From: Brevundimonas sp.
Lineage (GTDB): Bacteria > Pseudomonadota > Alphaproteobacteria > Caulobacterales > Caulobacteraceae
Assembly: GCA_003248965.1 (NCBI GenBank)
Contig: QFQU01000009.1
Coordinates: forward strand, 1-64,000
DNA length: 64,000 bases
Direction: 5' to 3'
In this document: in pieces, positions 1-8,442 of the stretch
Layout of the letters: each line of letters opens with the position of its first letter
Numbering within the stretch: position 1 is the stretch's first letter
The notes under the pieces: generated by a model
Databases searched by the model: none
Told to the model about the DNA's origin: nothing
Seen by the model: the letters and a program-made list of their open reading frames with translations, nothing else
Made by a program: the position numbers and the translations under genes

Positions 1-16
1 ACCTGCTCTTCTTCAC
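1..16 (-). CDS. possible 5' end of an unidentified gene (truncated by window edge)
   Basis: On the minus strand a purine-rich Shine-Dalgarno (AAGGAG, around 22-27) lies six bases before a GTG codon at 16-14, followed by codons reading M-K-K-S-R before the window ends. A Lys-Lys-Ser-Arg start preceded by a good ribosome binding site is typical of a real start, and the gene would be read in the same direction as the S9 peptidase beyond its terminator. Only five codons are visible, so no product can be named and chance is possible. Confidence 0.3.
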
Positions 17-98
17 GTCCGTCTCCTTTGATGAAACGGACTCTCACTCAAAACGAGGGATCAGGAAGGGGGCGCCTCAATGTCGGACGACACACGAA

Positions 99-131
99 AA
101 AAGGCCGCTCCCGACCTGGGAGCGGCCTTTT
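99..131 (-). terminator. rho-independent terminator after the S9 peptidase gene
   Basis: A perfect 14-bp inverted repeat (arms 99-112 and 118-131, loop GACCT at 113-117) has a GC-rich core flanked by A and T runs, so it can form a terminator hairpin with a U tract on either strand. It lies 27 bases beyond the stop codon of the minus-strand S9 peptidase gene. Confidence 0.85.
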
Positions 132-157
132 CATTCCAACTTTAGGACAGGGAAGTC

Positions 158-2203
158 CTAGAGGCCGGAGCCTCCACACCCCGTGCGCAAGTAGGAGTCG
201 ATATATCCGAGTTGCTCGGCCATGATCTCGCGCGTCCAGGCTGGGCCGTGAGCGTAGTCCTTGATCAAGTGATACTGGACATCCTGACCGCTGTTGCGCG
301 CGCGCGCAACATACAGATCCGAGTGATCTTGAGTGACCGTGCGGTCGCGGTCGCCAGTGAAGACCATCATCGGAATTTGGATTTGATTGGCCCGCGTGAT
401 GGGGTTTAGACCATTGACGGTGTCCCGTTGAGCTTCCCGTGTATACGGGTTCTGGAACATGCTGGACCGAATCTTCGTCAGGTCGGACACACCGGCCCCC
501 GCGATGGCGCACTTGTAGATGCCTTCGGGACGGATGCCGGCCACCATGGCGGCATAACCACCGTACGAGAAGCCGAACATGGCGATACGGTCGCGCTGGG
601 CCACGCCCTGCTGAACCAGCCACAGGGCGCCGTCGTCCTTGTCGTCCTGCATCTTCTGACCCCACTCATTGTCACCGGCCATCCAGAGGCGTTTGCCCCA
701 TCCGTCCGAGCCACGATACTGAGGCTGCAACACGGCGTAGCCGCGCGACGTCATCATGGCGCGCCACGACGAATAGTCCCAGGTCAGTTCGTCGCGCGCC
801 CAGGGACCGCCGTGAGGCATGATGACGGTGGGGTAGGGACCGGGGCCGAAGGCTTCGGCCGGCGGCTTGCTCAGAAAGGCCGGAATGTCGAGGCCGTCCC
901 GCGCCTTGTAATAGACCAGTTCCGTCGTACCGATCGACGCCGGATTGATCTGCGGATAGGGCTGTCCCAACGGGGTCAACTGGCCGTTTCGGAAGATGGA
1001 GTAGGCGCCGGGATCGTTCGATGCGCCGGCCCACACCACCACCGTGCCCCAATCCTGGGAGGCCGCCATCATCTCCATGTAGCGATCCGACGCATACGGG
1101 ATGGTGCGTGTGGCTCCGGTGGCCGGATCGGTGACTTGAAGAGGATGCTTTTCGATATGCAGAGCCTGCTCCAACCCAGCGACGAGCGACTCATATCCAG
1201 GCGCGATGGGATATTCGGTCTCGCGTGGGCCGTTGTAGGTGAAGGAACGCACTTCGCCGAAATTCGGACCCTGAGTGCGGTTGATGCTCATGCCGGTAGC
1301 TTCGAACAACGGGTGTTCGAAAACGACTTCGCCCAACTGGCGGCGCGCAACGTCGTACTCGAAGATCGCGGCCTTGTCCCGCCCACGGTTCGAGATGACG
1401 TAGGCGATGTTCGGATCGGTGCTGAAGCCGGCCACCGAGAAGACTTCGCGGTTTTTGACGTGGCTGCGGAAATGCTCTTCCCAACTGCCGGATGCATTGC
1501 GGAACTGGGTCGCGATATAGAGGCCCTCGCCGTCACGGTCGGCGATGCTGCGCACCCGAAGGTCGCCGTTCAGGTCTGTGGAATAGCCGATGACGCGTTC
1601 GCTGGAGCGCTGGATACGATCGGCGCGATTTGTCCGCACGTTCAGGCGCAGGACATCGCCGTTGATCTGGATCAGGATGTTGTTGGGATCGTTGGGAAGC
1701 GAATCGAGGACGGACGGGCTTTGCGTCTTGAGGAATTCGGCTTCGTCGTCCGATCGCGGGCGGAAAGAGTTGATCGGATCGCGCCAGTTGCGGCCTTCCA
1801 GATCCGTCAGCATCAACTTGCTAAGGAAGGTCTTGATGATCGAGTCCTGCGCGACATCGTAGGGTTGCCACATGGTCACGCCCAACACGTCGTTCTTGAC
1901 GAAGGTCACACCCCGAATTTTCATCTGCGAGGCGCCGATCACGGTTGGATCGCGATCCAGATGCTCGGCGTCCCAGACCAGGATCACCTGAGCCTCGCCG
2001 CGGGCTTGAAGCGCGGCGATATGTTTGCCGTCCGGCGAGACGGTGAAACTGGACATGCGCGGAAATGCGGCGAAGTCCTGGATAGTCGGCGCGGCGACGG
2101 CCGCTGCGCCCGCAGGTGCGGCGGCGATGTCAAGCGCCAGGGCGGGCGATGCGCCCCCGCAGGCGATGGCCGCGAACAAGGCGGCGGTTGAGACAAGACG
2201 CAT
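158..2203 (-). CDS. S9 family prolyl oligopeptidase-type peptidase, secreted
   Basis: Predicted 681-residue serine peptidase of the acylaminoacyl-peptidase/DPP branch of family S9, acting in the periplasm. Residues 1-23 form a signal peptide. The middle carries beta-propeller-like sequence with repeated 'VSPDGKH'-type blades, and the C-terminal third is an alpha/beta hydrolase: HGGPWARD oxyanion region, nucleophile motif GFSYGG (Ser546), Asp618 in TGDRD, His652 in YAHGP. The chosen ATG at 2203 follows a GGGGAG Shine-Dalgarno and begins the signal peptide; an upstream in-frame ATG would add 38 residues that hide it. It is divergent from ftsZ across a 296-bp intergenic region and ends at a strong terminator. 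The natural substrate cannot be read from sequence. Confidence 0.9.
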   Translation of the reverse strand: MRLVSTAALFAAIACGGASPALALDIAAAPAGAAAVAAPTIQDFAAFPRMSSFTVSPDGKHIAALQARGEAQVILVWDAEHLDRDPTVIGASQMKIRGVTFVKNDVLGVTMWQPYDVAQDSIIKTFLSKLMLTDLEGRNWRDPINSFRPRSDDEAEFLKTQSPSVLDSLPNDPNNILIQINGDVLRLNVRTNRADRIQRSSERVIGYSTDLNGDLRVRSIADRDGEGLYIATQFRNASGSWEEHFRSHVKNREVFSVAGFSTDPNIAYVISNRGRDKAAIFEYDVARRQLGEVVFEHPLFEATGMSINRTQGPNFGEVRSFTYNGPRETEYPIAPGYESLVAGLEQALHIEKHPLQVTDPATGATRTIPYASDRYMEMMAASQDWGTVVVWAGASNDPGAYSIFRNGQLTPLGQPYPQINPASIGTTELVYYKARDGLDIPAFLSKPPAEAFGPGPYPTVIMPHGGPWARDELTWDYSSWRAMMTSRGYAVLQPQYRGSDGWGKRLWMAGDNEWGQKMQDDKDDGALWLVQQGVAQRDRIAMFGFSYGGYAAMVAGIRPEGIYKCAIAGAGVSDLTKIRSSMFQNPYTREAQRDTVNGLNPITRANQIQIPMMVFTGDRDRTVTQDHSDLYVARARNSGQDVQYHLIKDYAHGPAWTREIMAEQLGYIDSYLRTGCGGSGL

Positions 2204-2385
2204 TTTGGTAGCAGCTCCCCTGAACCGATTTTCCAAATGTAGTCGGCTCTTCAATTGGGGGCACTCAACCAAACGCCACGCGCGTCCGCAATGGAGCACG
2301 GGAAGGGAAAGGTGCAAAAGTCACTGAATTCCACGGCCAAGCTACTGAAAAGCGGCTTTCAATCGCCCCGACTCACATTATCGCC

Positions 2386-2401
2386 GTAACCTTCTCTTAA
2401 C
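2386..2401 (+). promoter_or_regulatory. candidate CtrA box upstream of ftsZ (distal)
   Basis: GTAA-N7-TTAAC, one mismatch from the Caulobacter CtrA consensus TTAA-N7-TTAAC, lies 99 bases upstream of the ftsZ start. In Caulobacter crescentus CtrA represses ftsZ in swarmer cells, so a CtrA site here fits established regulation. No other distinct element was recognised in the rest of the 2204-2499 divergent intergenic region. Confidence 0.55.
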
Positions 2402-2418
2402 CCTCGTGGGCGCAATCC

Positions 2419-2434
2419 TTAACGCGCTCATAAC
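2419..2434 (+). promoter_or_regulatory. candidate CtrA box upstream of ftsZ (proximal)
   Basis: TTAA-N7-ATAAC, one mismatch from the CtrA consensus, lies 33 bases after the start of the first box, about three helical turns, so both sites would face the same side of the DNA. It ends 65 bases before the ftsZ ATG. Confidence 0.55.
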
Positions 2435-2499
2435 CAAAGCGATTCGGCGGGGCGGTCGGTTGGTTTGAAGGGGCGGGTCAGCAGGTCGGAAACACGAAT

Positions 2500-4083
2500 A
2501 TGTCGCTCTCATTGGTCAAGCCGCAGCACACGGAACTGAAACCCCGGATCGTCGTGTTCGGCGTCGGCGGGGCGGGCGGCAACGCCGTCAACAATATGAT
2601 CGACGCTGGGTTGGAGGGCGTGGAGTTCGTCGTCGCCAACACCGACGCGCAACACCTAAGCTTCGCCAAGACCGATCGCCGCATCCAACTGGGCGAGACC
2701 ATCACCCAGGGCCTGGGCGCCGGCGCCCACCCCGAGGTGGGCATGAACGCCGCCGAGGAATCCGCCGACGAGATCCATCAGCACCTCGAAGGCGCCCATA
2801 TGGTGTTCATCACCTGCGGCATGGGCGGCGGCACCGGCACGGGCGCGGCGCCCGTCATCGCCAAATGCGCGCGCGATCGCGGCATCCTGACCGTCGGCGT
2901 CGTAACCAAGCCCTTCACCTTCGAAGGCCGTCACCGGATGCGCCTGGCCGACGCAGGCGTCGCCGAGCTGCAACGCTATGTCGACACCCTGATCGTCATT
3001 CCGAACCAGAACCTCTTCCGCGTCGCCAACGAACGCACCACCTTCGCCGACGCCTTCGGCATGGCCGACCAGGTGCTGCACTCGGGCGTGCGTTCGATCA
3101 CCGACCTGATGATCCTGCCGGGCCTGATCAACCTGGACTTCGCCGACGTGCGCGCCGTCATGTCCGAGATGGGCAAGGCGATGATGGGTACGGGCGAGGC
3201 CTCGGGCGACGACCGCGCCCTGCTGGCGGCCCAGAACGCCATCGCCAATCCGCTGCTGGACGAGACCAGCCTGAAAGGCGCCAAGGCCGTGCTGGTCAAC
3301 ATCACCGGCGGCCTGGACATGACCCTGCTGGAAGTCGACGAGGCCGCCAACGCCATTTCGGCCGAGGTGGACGGCGACGCCAACATCATCTTCGGCGCCG
3401 CGTTCGATCCGGCGCTAGAAGGCAAGATCCGCGTCTCGGTCGTCGCCACCGGCATGGACGAGGGCGAGGCGCGTCGTATCGAGCCGATCGCGCCTGCGGC
3501 CACCCTGCCGGGCCACGACGCCCGCCGATCGGCCGGCGGGATGTACGGCGCCTCTTCCACCCGTACGCCCGAGCCGACGCGCGAAACCTATCGCGAGCCG
3601 GTTCGCGCCGAACGCGCGCCCGAGCCCCGGCCGGAGCCCCGCATCGAGCCGGCGCCGGTCGTTCCGACCTTTCAGGCCCGCGAGCCGGAACCGCGCCCCG
3701 AGCCGGTGATCCGCGTCGCCGAACCCCAGCCCCAGGCCCGCAATCTGGAGCCGATCGTCGATCCGTGGGTGGAAGAGTACGAGACCCGCGCGCCCGCCGC
3801 CTCGGCCCAGCCGGCGCGCGCCGAGTCGCAGGACGACCTCTACGCCAACCGCGCGCCCCAGCCGGCGGTCGACGACTATGACGACCGGGATCACCGCCGC
3901 AGCGGCTGGAGCTTGTTCGGTCGTGGCAAACGCGCCCAGCCGCAGCCCGAGCCGGGCTATGGCGCCCGTCCGGCCCCGCATATGCGCTCATCGGCCCAGG
4001 CGGCCCCTCAGCCGCAACAGGAGGCGGGACAGGCCGACGACGACCTGGAAATCCCGTCCTTTCTTCGGCGCCTCGCGAACTGA
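2500..4083 (+). CDS. ftsZ: cell division protein FtsZ
   Basis: Bacterial tubulin homologue of 527 residues; a GTPase that polymerises at midcell to form the Z ring. The nucleotide-binding start GVGGAGGN is at residues 21-28, the tubulin signature GGGTGTG at 109-115, and the synergy/T7 region around 'NLDFADV' near residue 210. After the GTPase core (about 1-330) comes a long Pro/Glu/Arg-rich linker, characteristic of Caulobacterales, and the conserved C-terminal peptide 'DDDLEIPSFLRRLAN' that binds FtsA and other partners. The gene stands alone: ftsA and ftsQ are not upstream, where a divergent peptidase gene lies instead. lpxC follows 188 bp downstream. Confidence 0.98.
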   Translation: MSLSLVKPQHTELKPRIVVFGVGGAGGNAVNNMIDAGLEGVEFVVANTDAQHLSFAKTDRRIQLGETITQGLGAGAHPEVGMNAAEESADEIHQHLEGAHMVFITCGMGGGTGTGAAPVIAKCARDRGILTVGVVTKPFTFEGRHRMRLADAGVAELQRYVDTLIVIPNQNLFRVANERTTFADAFGMADQVLHSGVRSITDLMILPGLINLDFADVRAVMSEMGKAMMGTGEASGDDRALLAAQNAIANPLLDETSLKGAKAVLVNITGGLDMTLLEVDEAANAISAEVDGDANIIFGAAFDPALEGKIRVSVVATGMDEGEARRIEPIAPAATLPGHDARRSAGGMYGASSTRTPEPTRETYREPVRAERAPEPRPEPRIEPAPVVPTFQAREPEPRPEPVIRVAEPQPQARNLEPIVDPWVEEYETRAPAASAQPARAESQDDLYANRAPQPAVDDYDDRDHRRSGWSLFGRGKRAQPQPEPGYGARPAPHMRSSAQAAPQPQQEAGQADDDLEIPSFLRRLAN

Positions 4084-4104
4084 TCGCACCAAGTTCTGAG
4101 ATCG

Positions 4105-4130
4105 CGCCCCGGAGTTTCGGCTCCGGGGCG
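4105..4130 (+). terminator. hairpin terminator after ftsZ
   Basis: Ten-base perfect stem (CGCCCCGGAG with CTCCGGGGCG) around a TTTCGG loop, 21 bases after the ftsZ stop codon. The tail TCTTC is only weakly T-rich, so termination may be partial. Confidence 0.55.
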
Positions 4131-4271
4131 TCTTCAATTGCAGGGCCGAGGCCTGTTCCGGAACGAAACAATCCGAAACCCGACTTTCATTTCGCACTTG
4201 CGGGCGGGTCGCTAAATCCAACGCAAGGCGCAATCCGCACGAAAGAGGCGGACGCGCGCAAAGCAGAGAGT

Positions 4272-5177
4272 TTGAGTTTGCAGGTCAGGAACGACCATCA
4301 CGAACGCACCATCGTCGCCCCCGCGATCATCGCCGGGGTGGGGGTGCATACCGGCCGCCGCGTGCGGCTGGCGGTCCGCCCTGCGCCGGCGGGCAGGGGA
4401 ATCGTGTTCGTGCGCACCGATGTGACCGACCGGGACAACCGCATTCCGGTCTCGGGCGAGGCAGTGGTGGACGCGCGCCTGAACACCATGATCGCCAACG
4501 CCGCCGACGTGCGCCTGTCGACCATAGAACATCTGATGTCGGCCTTTGCGGCCCTGGGCGTGTCGAACGCCGTGGTCGAGGTGGACGGGCCGGAACTGCC
4601 GATCCTGGACGGGTCGGCGCGCGACTTCGTCAAGCTGCTGGACCGCGCCGGTTTCCGCCCTCAATCGACGCCGCAACGCTATATCGAGATTCTGGAGCCG
4701 GTCCATGTGGTCGAGGGCGACAAGCACGCCGCCCTGATGCCGTGCGACCGCTACGAGATGCGGATGGAGATCGACTTCCCGTCGGCCGCGATCGGCAATC
4801 AGGTCATCGACTTCACGGTGGACGAGGCGACCTTCCGCACGGACATCATGGCGGCCCGCACCTTCGGTTTCGCCCATGAGGTCGAGGCGCTGCGTCAGGC
4901 CGGTCTGGCGCGCGGCGGGTCGCTGGAGAACGCCGTGGTGATCGACGGCGACGATATCCTGAACCCCGGCGGCTTGCGCATGGAACGCGAGTTCGTGCGG
5001 CATAAGGCGCTGGACGCCATCGGCGACCTGTATGTGCTGGGCGCGCCGCTGCTGGGCCGATACGAAGGCTACAAGGCCGGCCACGCACTGAACAACAAGC
5101 TGGTGCGCCAGCTGCTGGCCACGCCCAGCGCCTGGCGCGAAGTCACCCGCGTGCCGGAACTGGCCCAGGCGGGCTGA
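4272..5177 (+). CDS. lpxC: UDP-3-O-acyl-N-acetylglucosamine deacetylase LpxC
   Basis: Zinc amidase that removes the acetyl group from UDP-3-O-acyl-GlcNAc, the committed step of lipid A synthesis, in the cytoplasm. The 301-residue length is normal. Zinc and catalytic residues are recognisable: Glu86-His87 in STIEHLMSAF, His244 and Asp248 in the HKALDAIGD motif, and His271 in GHALNN. LDGSA, typical of the family, is also present. The start is a TTG with only a weak GA-rich Shine-Dalgarno; the open frame offers no better start before the family-typical N-terminus. It follows ftsZ, as in Caulobacter, and is convergent with pgeF with 23 bp between. Confidence 0.97.
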   Translation: MSLQVRNDHHERTIVAPAIIAGVGVHTGRRVRLAVRPAPAGRGIVFVRTDVTDRDNRIPVSGEAVVDARLNTMIANAADVRLSTIEHLMSAFAALGVSNAVVEVDGPELPILDGSARDFVKLLDRAGFRPQSTPQRYIEILEPVHVVEGDKHAALMPCDRYEMRMEIDFPSAAIGNQVIDFTVDEATFRTDIMAARTFGFAHEVEALRQAGLARGGSLENAVVIDGDDILNPGGLRMEREFVRHKALDAIGDLYVLGAPLLGRYEGYKAGHALNNKLVRQLLATPSAWREVTRVPELAQAG

Positions 5178-5200
5178 CCCAGGCGGACTGATTTTGGCTG

Positions 5201-5971
5201 TCAGGCCGAGATCACGCTGATCAATCGACCGAAGTCCGGCTCGGCGCGTTGGAAGGCGCGGCGGTTGGAGAAGAAGCGCGTCTCGTCCGCGCAGGTGTCG
5301 TGGCCGGTCCAGACGGCCTGGCCCACGCCGGCCTGTTGCAGCCGCCACAGGACAAATCCCGGCAGGTCGAACAGGCGCTTGTCGTCCGCGGCGCCCGGTT
5401 TGAAGAAGCGGTCGCTGCCGGGATCGTGGTGGGTGAAGCGGTCCTGGAAATCGACGCCGACCTCGTAGCTGGCCTGGGCGATGCAGGGACCGACGACGGC
5501 CAGGAGACGACGCGGGTCCGCGCCCAGGGCCTCCATGGCCGTGACGGCCGAGTGGACGACGCCGCCCCGGGCGCCTTTCCAGCCGGCGTGAACGGCGGCG
5601 ACAGCCCGGGTCTCGGGATCGGCCAGCAGCACGGGGGCGCAGTCGGCGGTCAGGACGGAGCACAGAAGACCGGGCTCGACCGAGACGACGGCGTCGCCCT
5701 CGGGCCGGTCGCCACGCCAGGGGCCATCGGCGACGCGGGCGACGGCGGAATGGATCTGATAGCAGCCGTTCAGGTGATCGGCGTCTGCGCCGAAATGGGC
5801 GGCGACGCGTCGGCGGTTCTCGGCCACGGCGGCCGGGTCATCCTTGGAGCCGACGCCGGCGTTCAGCCCGGCGTAGATTCCGGTCGAGACGCCGCGCGCG
5901 CGGGTGAAGAAGCCGTGGTCGAAGCCGGCGGCGGTCAGCAGCGGATGGGTGATGGGGTCGAGATCGCTCAC
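5201..5971 (-). CDS. pgeF: peptidoglycan editing factor PgeF / laccase-domain protein (YfiH family)
   Basis: Multicopper-oxidase-like YfiH/DUF152 family, 256 residues. Members were first described as polyphenol oxidases or purine-nucleoside enzymes; in E. coli PgeF limits misincorporation of serine into peptidoglycan precursors. Metal-site residues are visible: the His of 'CYQIHS', the Cys of 'TADCAPVLL' and the His of 'VHAGWKGA'. I chose the GTG at 5971 because its GTGA overlaps the stop of the upstream midA gene by four bases; an in-frame GTG nine bases earlier (5980) is also possible. It is the last gene of the lgt-midA-pgeF operon. Confidence 0.92.
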   Translation of the reverse strand: MSDLDPITHPLLTAAGFDHGFFTRARGVSTGIYAGLNAGVGSKDDPAAVAENRRRVAAHFGADADHLNGCYQIHSAVARVADGPWRGDRPEGDAVVSVEPGLLCSVLTADCAPVLLADPETRAVAAVHAGWKGARGGVVHSAVTAMEALGADPRRLLAVVGPCIAQASYEVGVDFQDRFTHHDPGSDRFFKPGAADDKRLFDLPGFVLWRLQQAGVGQAVWTGHDTCADETRFFSNRRAFQRAEPDFGRLISVISA

Positions 5972-7068
5972 AGGTCCCACCCGGGCACGATAAGAGAGCG
6001 AGGCGAGAAGATCGCGGCGGCCTTGAACAGGGTTCCCATCTGGTCCTCGGCGGTCAGGCGGTTAAGTTGGCGGTCGATGACGGCGGCGGCCTGGGGCTGG
6101 CCCGACTTCAACCGACCCTCCTTCAAGGCGTGAGCGCGCGCTTCGATCCCTAGCCGGCGCAGGAAGTCGCCCTGGGGCAGGCAGCCGGTGACGTCGGCGC
6201 CCGCGCGGATGGCCGCCTCCAGCACCAGGGGGAAGTCAGCCCACTGGGTCAGGTCGGCCTGGCCCGGCGCGTCCAGCGGATCGACCTTCTGGTGCCGGTG
6301 CAAGGCCTGGAGGGTGTCGCCCGCCTCGGGCCGCGCGCGGCCATAGTCGATCAGCAGGGCGGCGCCCGAGGCGGCCTTGACCAAGGCGCCCAGGTCGCGG
6401 CCGAAGATCGCCTGCTGCTCGGAAATCTCGAACACCTGACCGGGTTCGATGGGAAAGGCGGGCTTTTCGAAACCGCCGGAGATGGCGGTCAGGCCGAAGA
6501 TCAGGCTGTTGTCGTCGGTGACGCCCACACGCCGCTCGGCCCAGCCGCCCTCGGTGCGGACGAACTGGCGCGCGGGCAGGCAGTCCAGCACCTCGTTGGC
6601 GATCAGGATGACGGGGGCGTCGGTCTCGATCCGCGTCAGATCGCGGACCCAGCGGGGCGACAGGTCGGCGTCGGCCAGGGCCCTGGCCTGCAGATCGCGT
6701 AAAGGTCCGCTGGGTTCGATCAGGATCAGGTCGCAGGCTTCGAGGAAGCCGGGGACCAGGCGTGCGGCCCTGAGCGCGTCGCTCATCAGGGTTCCGTCGC
6801 CGGGGCCGACCTCGACCAGACGGAACCGTTCGGGCGCGCCCAGCCGGTTCCAGGTCTCGACCGCCCACAGGCCGATCAGTTCGCCGAACATCTGGCTGAC
6901 CAATGGGGCGGTGATGAAGTCGCCGCCTTCGCCCAGCGAAGGGCGGGAGGCGTAGTAGCCGTCCTTGGGATCGTGCAGGCAGCGAGTGACGTAGTCCGCC
7001 ACCGTCATCGGCCCGGTCAGGGCGATCTCGCGCGCCAGGCGGGCCTTCAGCGTCTCCTGGCCGCTCAT
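5968..7068 (-). CDS. MidA/NDUFAF7-family class I SAM-dependent methyltransferase
   Basis: 366-residue protein of the DUF185/COG1565 family. The human homologue NDUFAF7 methylates an arginine of complex I; the bacterial substrate is not settled. The SAM-binding motif 'VEVGPGDGTLMSD' lies in the first third, preceded by the family N-terminus 'PMTVADYVTRCLHDPKDGYY', and 'ANEVLDCLPARQF' marks the family-specific catalytic region. The ATG at 7068 overlaps the lgt stop by four bases (ATGA) and its own stop overlaps the pgeF start, so the three genes are translationally coupled. Confidence 0.93.
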   Translation of the reverse strand: MSGQETLKARLAREIALTGPMTVADYVTRCLHDPKDGYYASRPSLGEGGDFITAPLVSQMFGELIGLWAVETWNRLGAPERFRLVEVGPGDGTLMSDALRAARLVPGFLEACDLILIEPSGPLRDLQARALADADLSPRWVRDLTRIETDAPVILIANEVLDCLPARQFVRTEGGWAERRVGVTDDNSLIFGLTAISGGFEKPAFPIEPGQVFEISEQQAIFGRDLGALVKAASGAALLIDYGRARPEAGDTLQALHRHQKVDPLDAPGQADLTQWADFPLVLEAAIRAGADVTGCLPQGDFLRRLGIEARAHALKEGRLKSGQPQAAAVIDRQLNRLTAEDQMGTLFKAAAIFSPRSLIVPGWDL

Positions 7069-7949
7069 GCCTGCGAGGCGGGGCCTGCGGCGGGCGGGCG
7101 GTTCCAGGCGCGCCAGATCAGCCAGGCGCCGACCAGGATCATCGGGATCGACAGCATCATCCCCATGGTCAGGCCCAGGGGGAAGTTCGGCATGCCGAAG
7201 TCGGGTTCGCGCACATTCTCCAGCAGGGCGCGGCAGACGCCGTAACCGACCAGGAACAGGCCGGTGACATAGCCCGGCTTCTTCAGCAGATCGCCCTTCC
7301 AGATCGCCAGCGACAGCAGCGAGAACAGCAACACGCCTTCCAGCCCCGCCTCGTAGAGTTGGCTGGGGTGACGCGGCGCCTCTCCGGCGGGGCAGAAGCC
7401 GTACATCTGCTGCATGCGGGCGTTGCAGAAGCGGATGGCCCAGGGAACGGTCGTCTCGCGGCCCCACAGCTCGCCGTTGATGAAGTTGGCCAGTCGGCCG
7501 AACATCAGGCCGATCGGCACGACCGGCGCGACCAGGTCGCCCAGCCGCAGCATGTCGATCTTCTTGGCGCGGGCGTAGAGGATGATCGCCAGGGCCACGC
7601 CGATGAAGCCGCCGTGGAAGCTCATGCCGCCGGTCCACAGCTGGAACAGCTCGAACCGCTCGCCCAGGCTCTGGCCGGTGAACAACTGGGCGTACATGAC
7701 CGGCTTGTAGAACAGGGCGTAGCCCAATCGGCCGCCGAGGATGATGCCCAGCACGATCCACAGAACCAGATCGTCCAACTGCGTCGTCGTCAACGGCGGC
7801 TTGCCCGGCGCCCACAGGCGTCCGGTCTTGATCAGGCGTGCGGCGTACCACCAGCCCAGGACGATGCCCGCCACATAGGCCAGGGCGTACCAGCGGATCG
7901 GAAGCGGTCCGAGGTGGATCAGGACCGGATCGAATTCGGGAAAGGGCAA
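7065..7949 (-). CDS. lgt: prolipoprotein diacylglyceryl transferase Lgt
   Basis: Inner-membrane enzyme that transfers diacylglycerol from phosphatidylglycerol to the lipobox cysteine of prolipoproteins, the first lipoprotein maturation step. About seven hydrophobic segments are visible over 294 residues. The Lgt signature 'GRLANFINGELWGR' and the 'MSFHGG' segment with its conserved histidine are present. I place the start at the TTG at 7949 (residues M-P-F-P-E-F) because AGGAA lies six bases upstream; ATG-initiated alternatives further upstream carry Arg-rich, shadow-like sequence. First gene of lgt-midA-pgeF. Its product would process several lipoproteins in this window (FlgH, the hydrolase at 16.9 kb, the beta-lactamase). 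Confidence 0.95.
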   Translation of the reverse strand: MPFPEFDPVLIHLGPLPIRWYALAYVAGIVLGWWYAARLIKTGRLWAPGKPPLTTTQLDDLVLWIVLGIILGGRLGYALFYKPVMYAQLFTGQSLGERFELFQLWTGGMSFHGGFIGVALAIILYARAKKIDMLRLGDLVAPVVPIGLMFGRLANFINGELWGRETTVPWAIRFCNARMQQMYGFCPAGEAPRHPSQLYEAGLEGVLLFSLLSLAIWKGDLLKKPGYVTGLFLVGYGVCRALLENVREPDFGMPNFPLGLTMGMMLSIPMILVGAWLIWRAWNRPPAAGPASQA

Positions 7950-8072
7950 GGGGCGTTCCTGTTCAGACCTGTCTCTTGACTGCGGTCTAGCAAGGGTCGG
8001 GGCGTTCGTCGCCTGGGAAGACGCATCACGACGCCTTGATGGCGCCCCCGAAGCAGCGGAAAGAAAGGTTTC

Positions 8073-8092
8073 GTTCACCCTATTCGGTGAAC
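8073..8092. promoter_or_regulatory. inverted repeat in the lgt / ubiK-like divergent intergenic region
   Basis: Perfect 7-bp arms GTTCACC and GGTGAAC around a CTATTC spacer lie about 30 bases before the ubiK-like start. It could be a repressor operator or a leader hairpin. A GTTAAC follows at 8097-8102, but its upstream half does not match a CtrA box well. No matching known operator comes to mind. Confidence 0.35.
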
Positions 8093-8123
8093 CTTCGTTA
8101 ACCCTGATCGGTGGGAGCCCGCC

Positions 8124-8423
8124 ATGCAGACCCGCAATCCCCTCCTGGACGAGTTCGCCAAACTGACCACGGGCGCGATGGGCCTGGCTCAGGCCGCGGG
8201 CGAAGAGGCCAAGACCGCCTGGCGCGCCCAGGCCGACCGGATCGCCGCCGAGATGGACCTGGTCCGTCGCGACGAATTCGATGTGCTGAAGGACGAGATC
8301 GCCGCCCTGCGCGCCGAGATCGCGGCGCTGAAAGCGGGTGCGGCGCCCGCCAGGAAGGCGTCGGACAAGCCTCTGAAGGGAACGTCCACAGATGGAACTC
8401 AACCCGGGGACGCAGCCGGTTGA
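8124..8423 (+). CDS. UbiK/BMFP-family accessory factor (YqiC, DUF526)
   Basis: 99-residue protein matching the BMFP family. In Enterobacteria UbiK (YqiC) is an accessory factor for aerobic ubiquinone synthesis that binds UbiJ; related proteins are trimeric coiled coils able to fuse membranes. The sequence begins 'NPLLDEFAKLTTGAMGLAQ', the usual amphipathic N-terminus, and continues with a coiled coil rich in Glu/Lys/Ala ('EFDVLKDEIAALRAEIAALK') and a disordered Lys/Gly tail. The ATG follows a GGTGGGAG ribosome binding region. It is divergent from lgt; the next gene starts 76 bp downstream. Confidence 0.85.
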   Translation: MQTRNPLLDEFAKLTTGAMGLAQAAGEEAKTAWRAQADRIAAEMDLVRRDEFDVLKDEIAALRAEIAALKAGAAPARKASDKPLKGTSTDGTQPGDAAG

Positions 8424-8442
8424 GCCGAATCTGCGAACAGGC

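Noticed and set aside
428..2191. 587-codon open frame on the plus strand opposite the S9 peptidase gene
   Set aside because: Antisense shadow produced by high GC: no signal peptide or motif, His/Arg/Gly-rich composition, while the minus frame has a full S9 catalytic triad and signal peptide.
7069..7851. N-terminal extension of the midA reading frame into lgt
   Set aside because: The extra residues are Arg/Pro-rich out-of-frame translation of lgt; the ATG at 7068 overlaps the lgt stop in the usual ATGA manner.
8087..8102. GTGA-N7-TTAAC as a CtrA box before the ubiK-like gene
   Set aside because: Two mismatches in the upstream half; too weak compared with the other candidate boxes, so not listed as a CtrA site.
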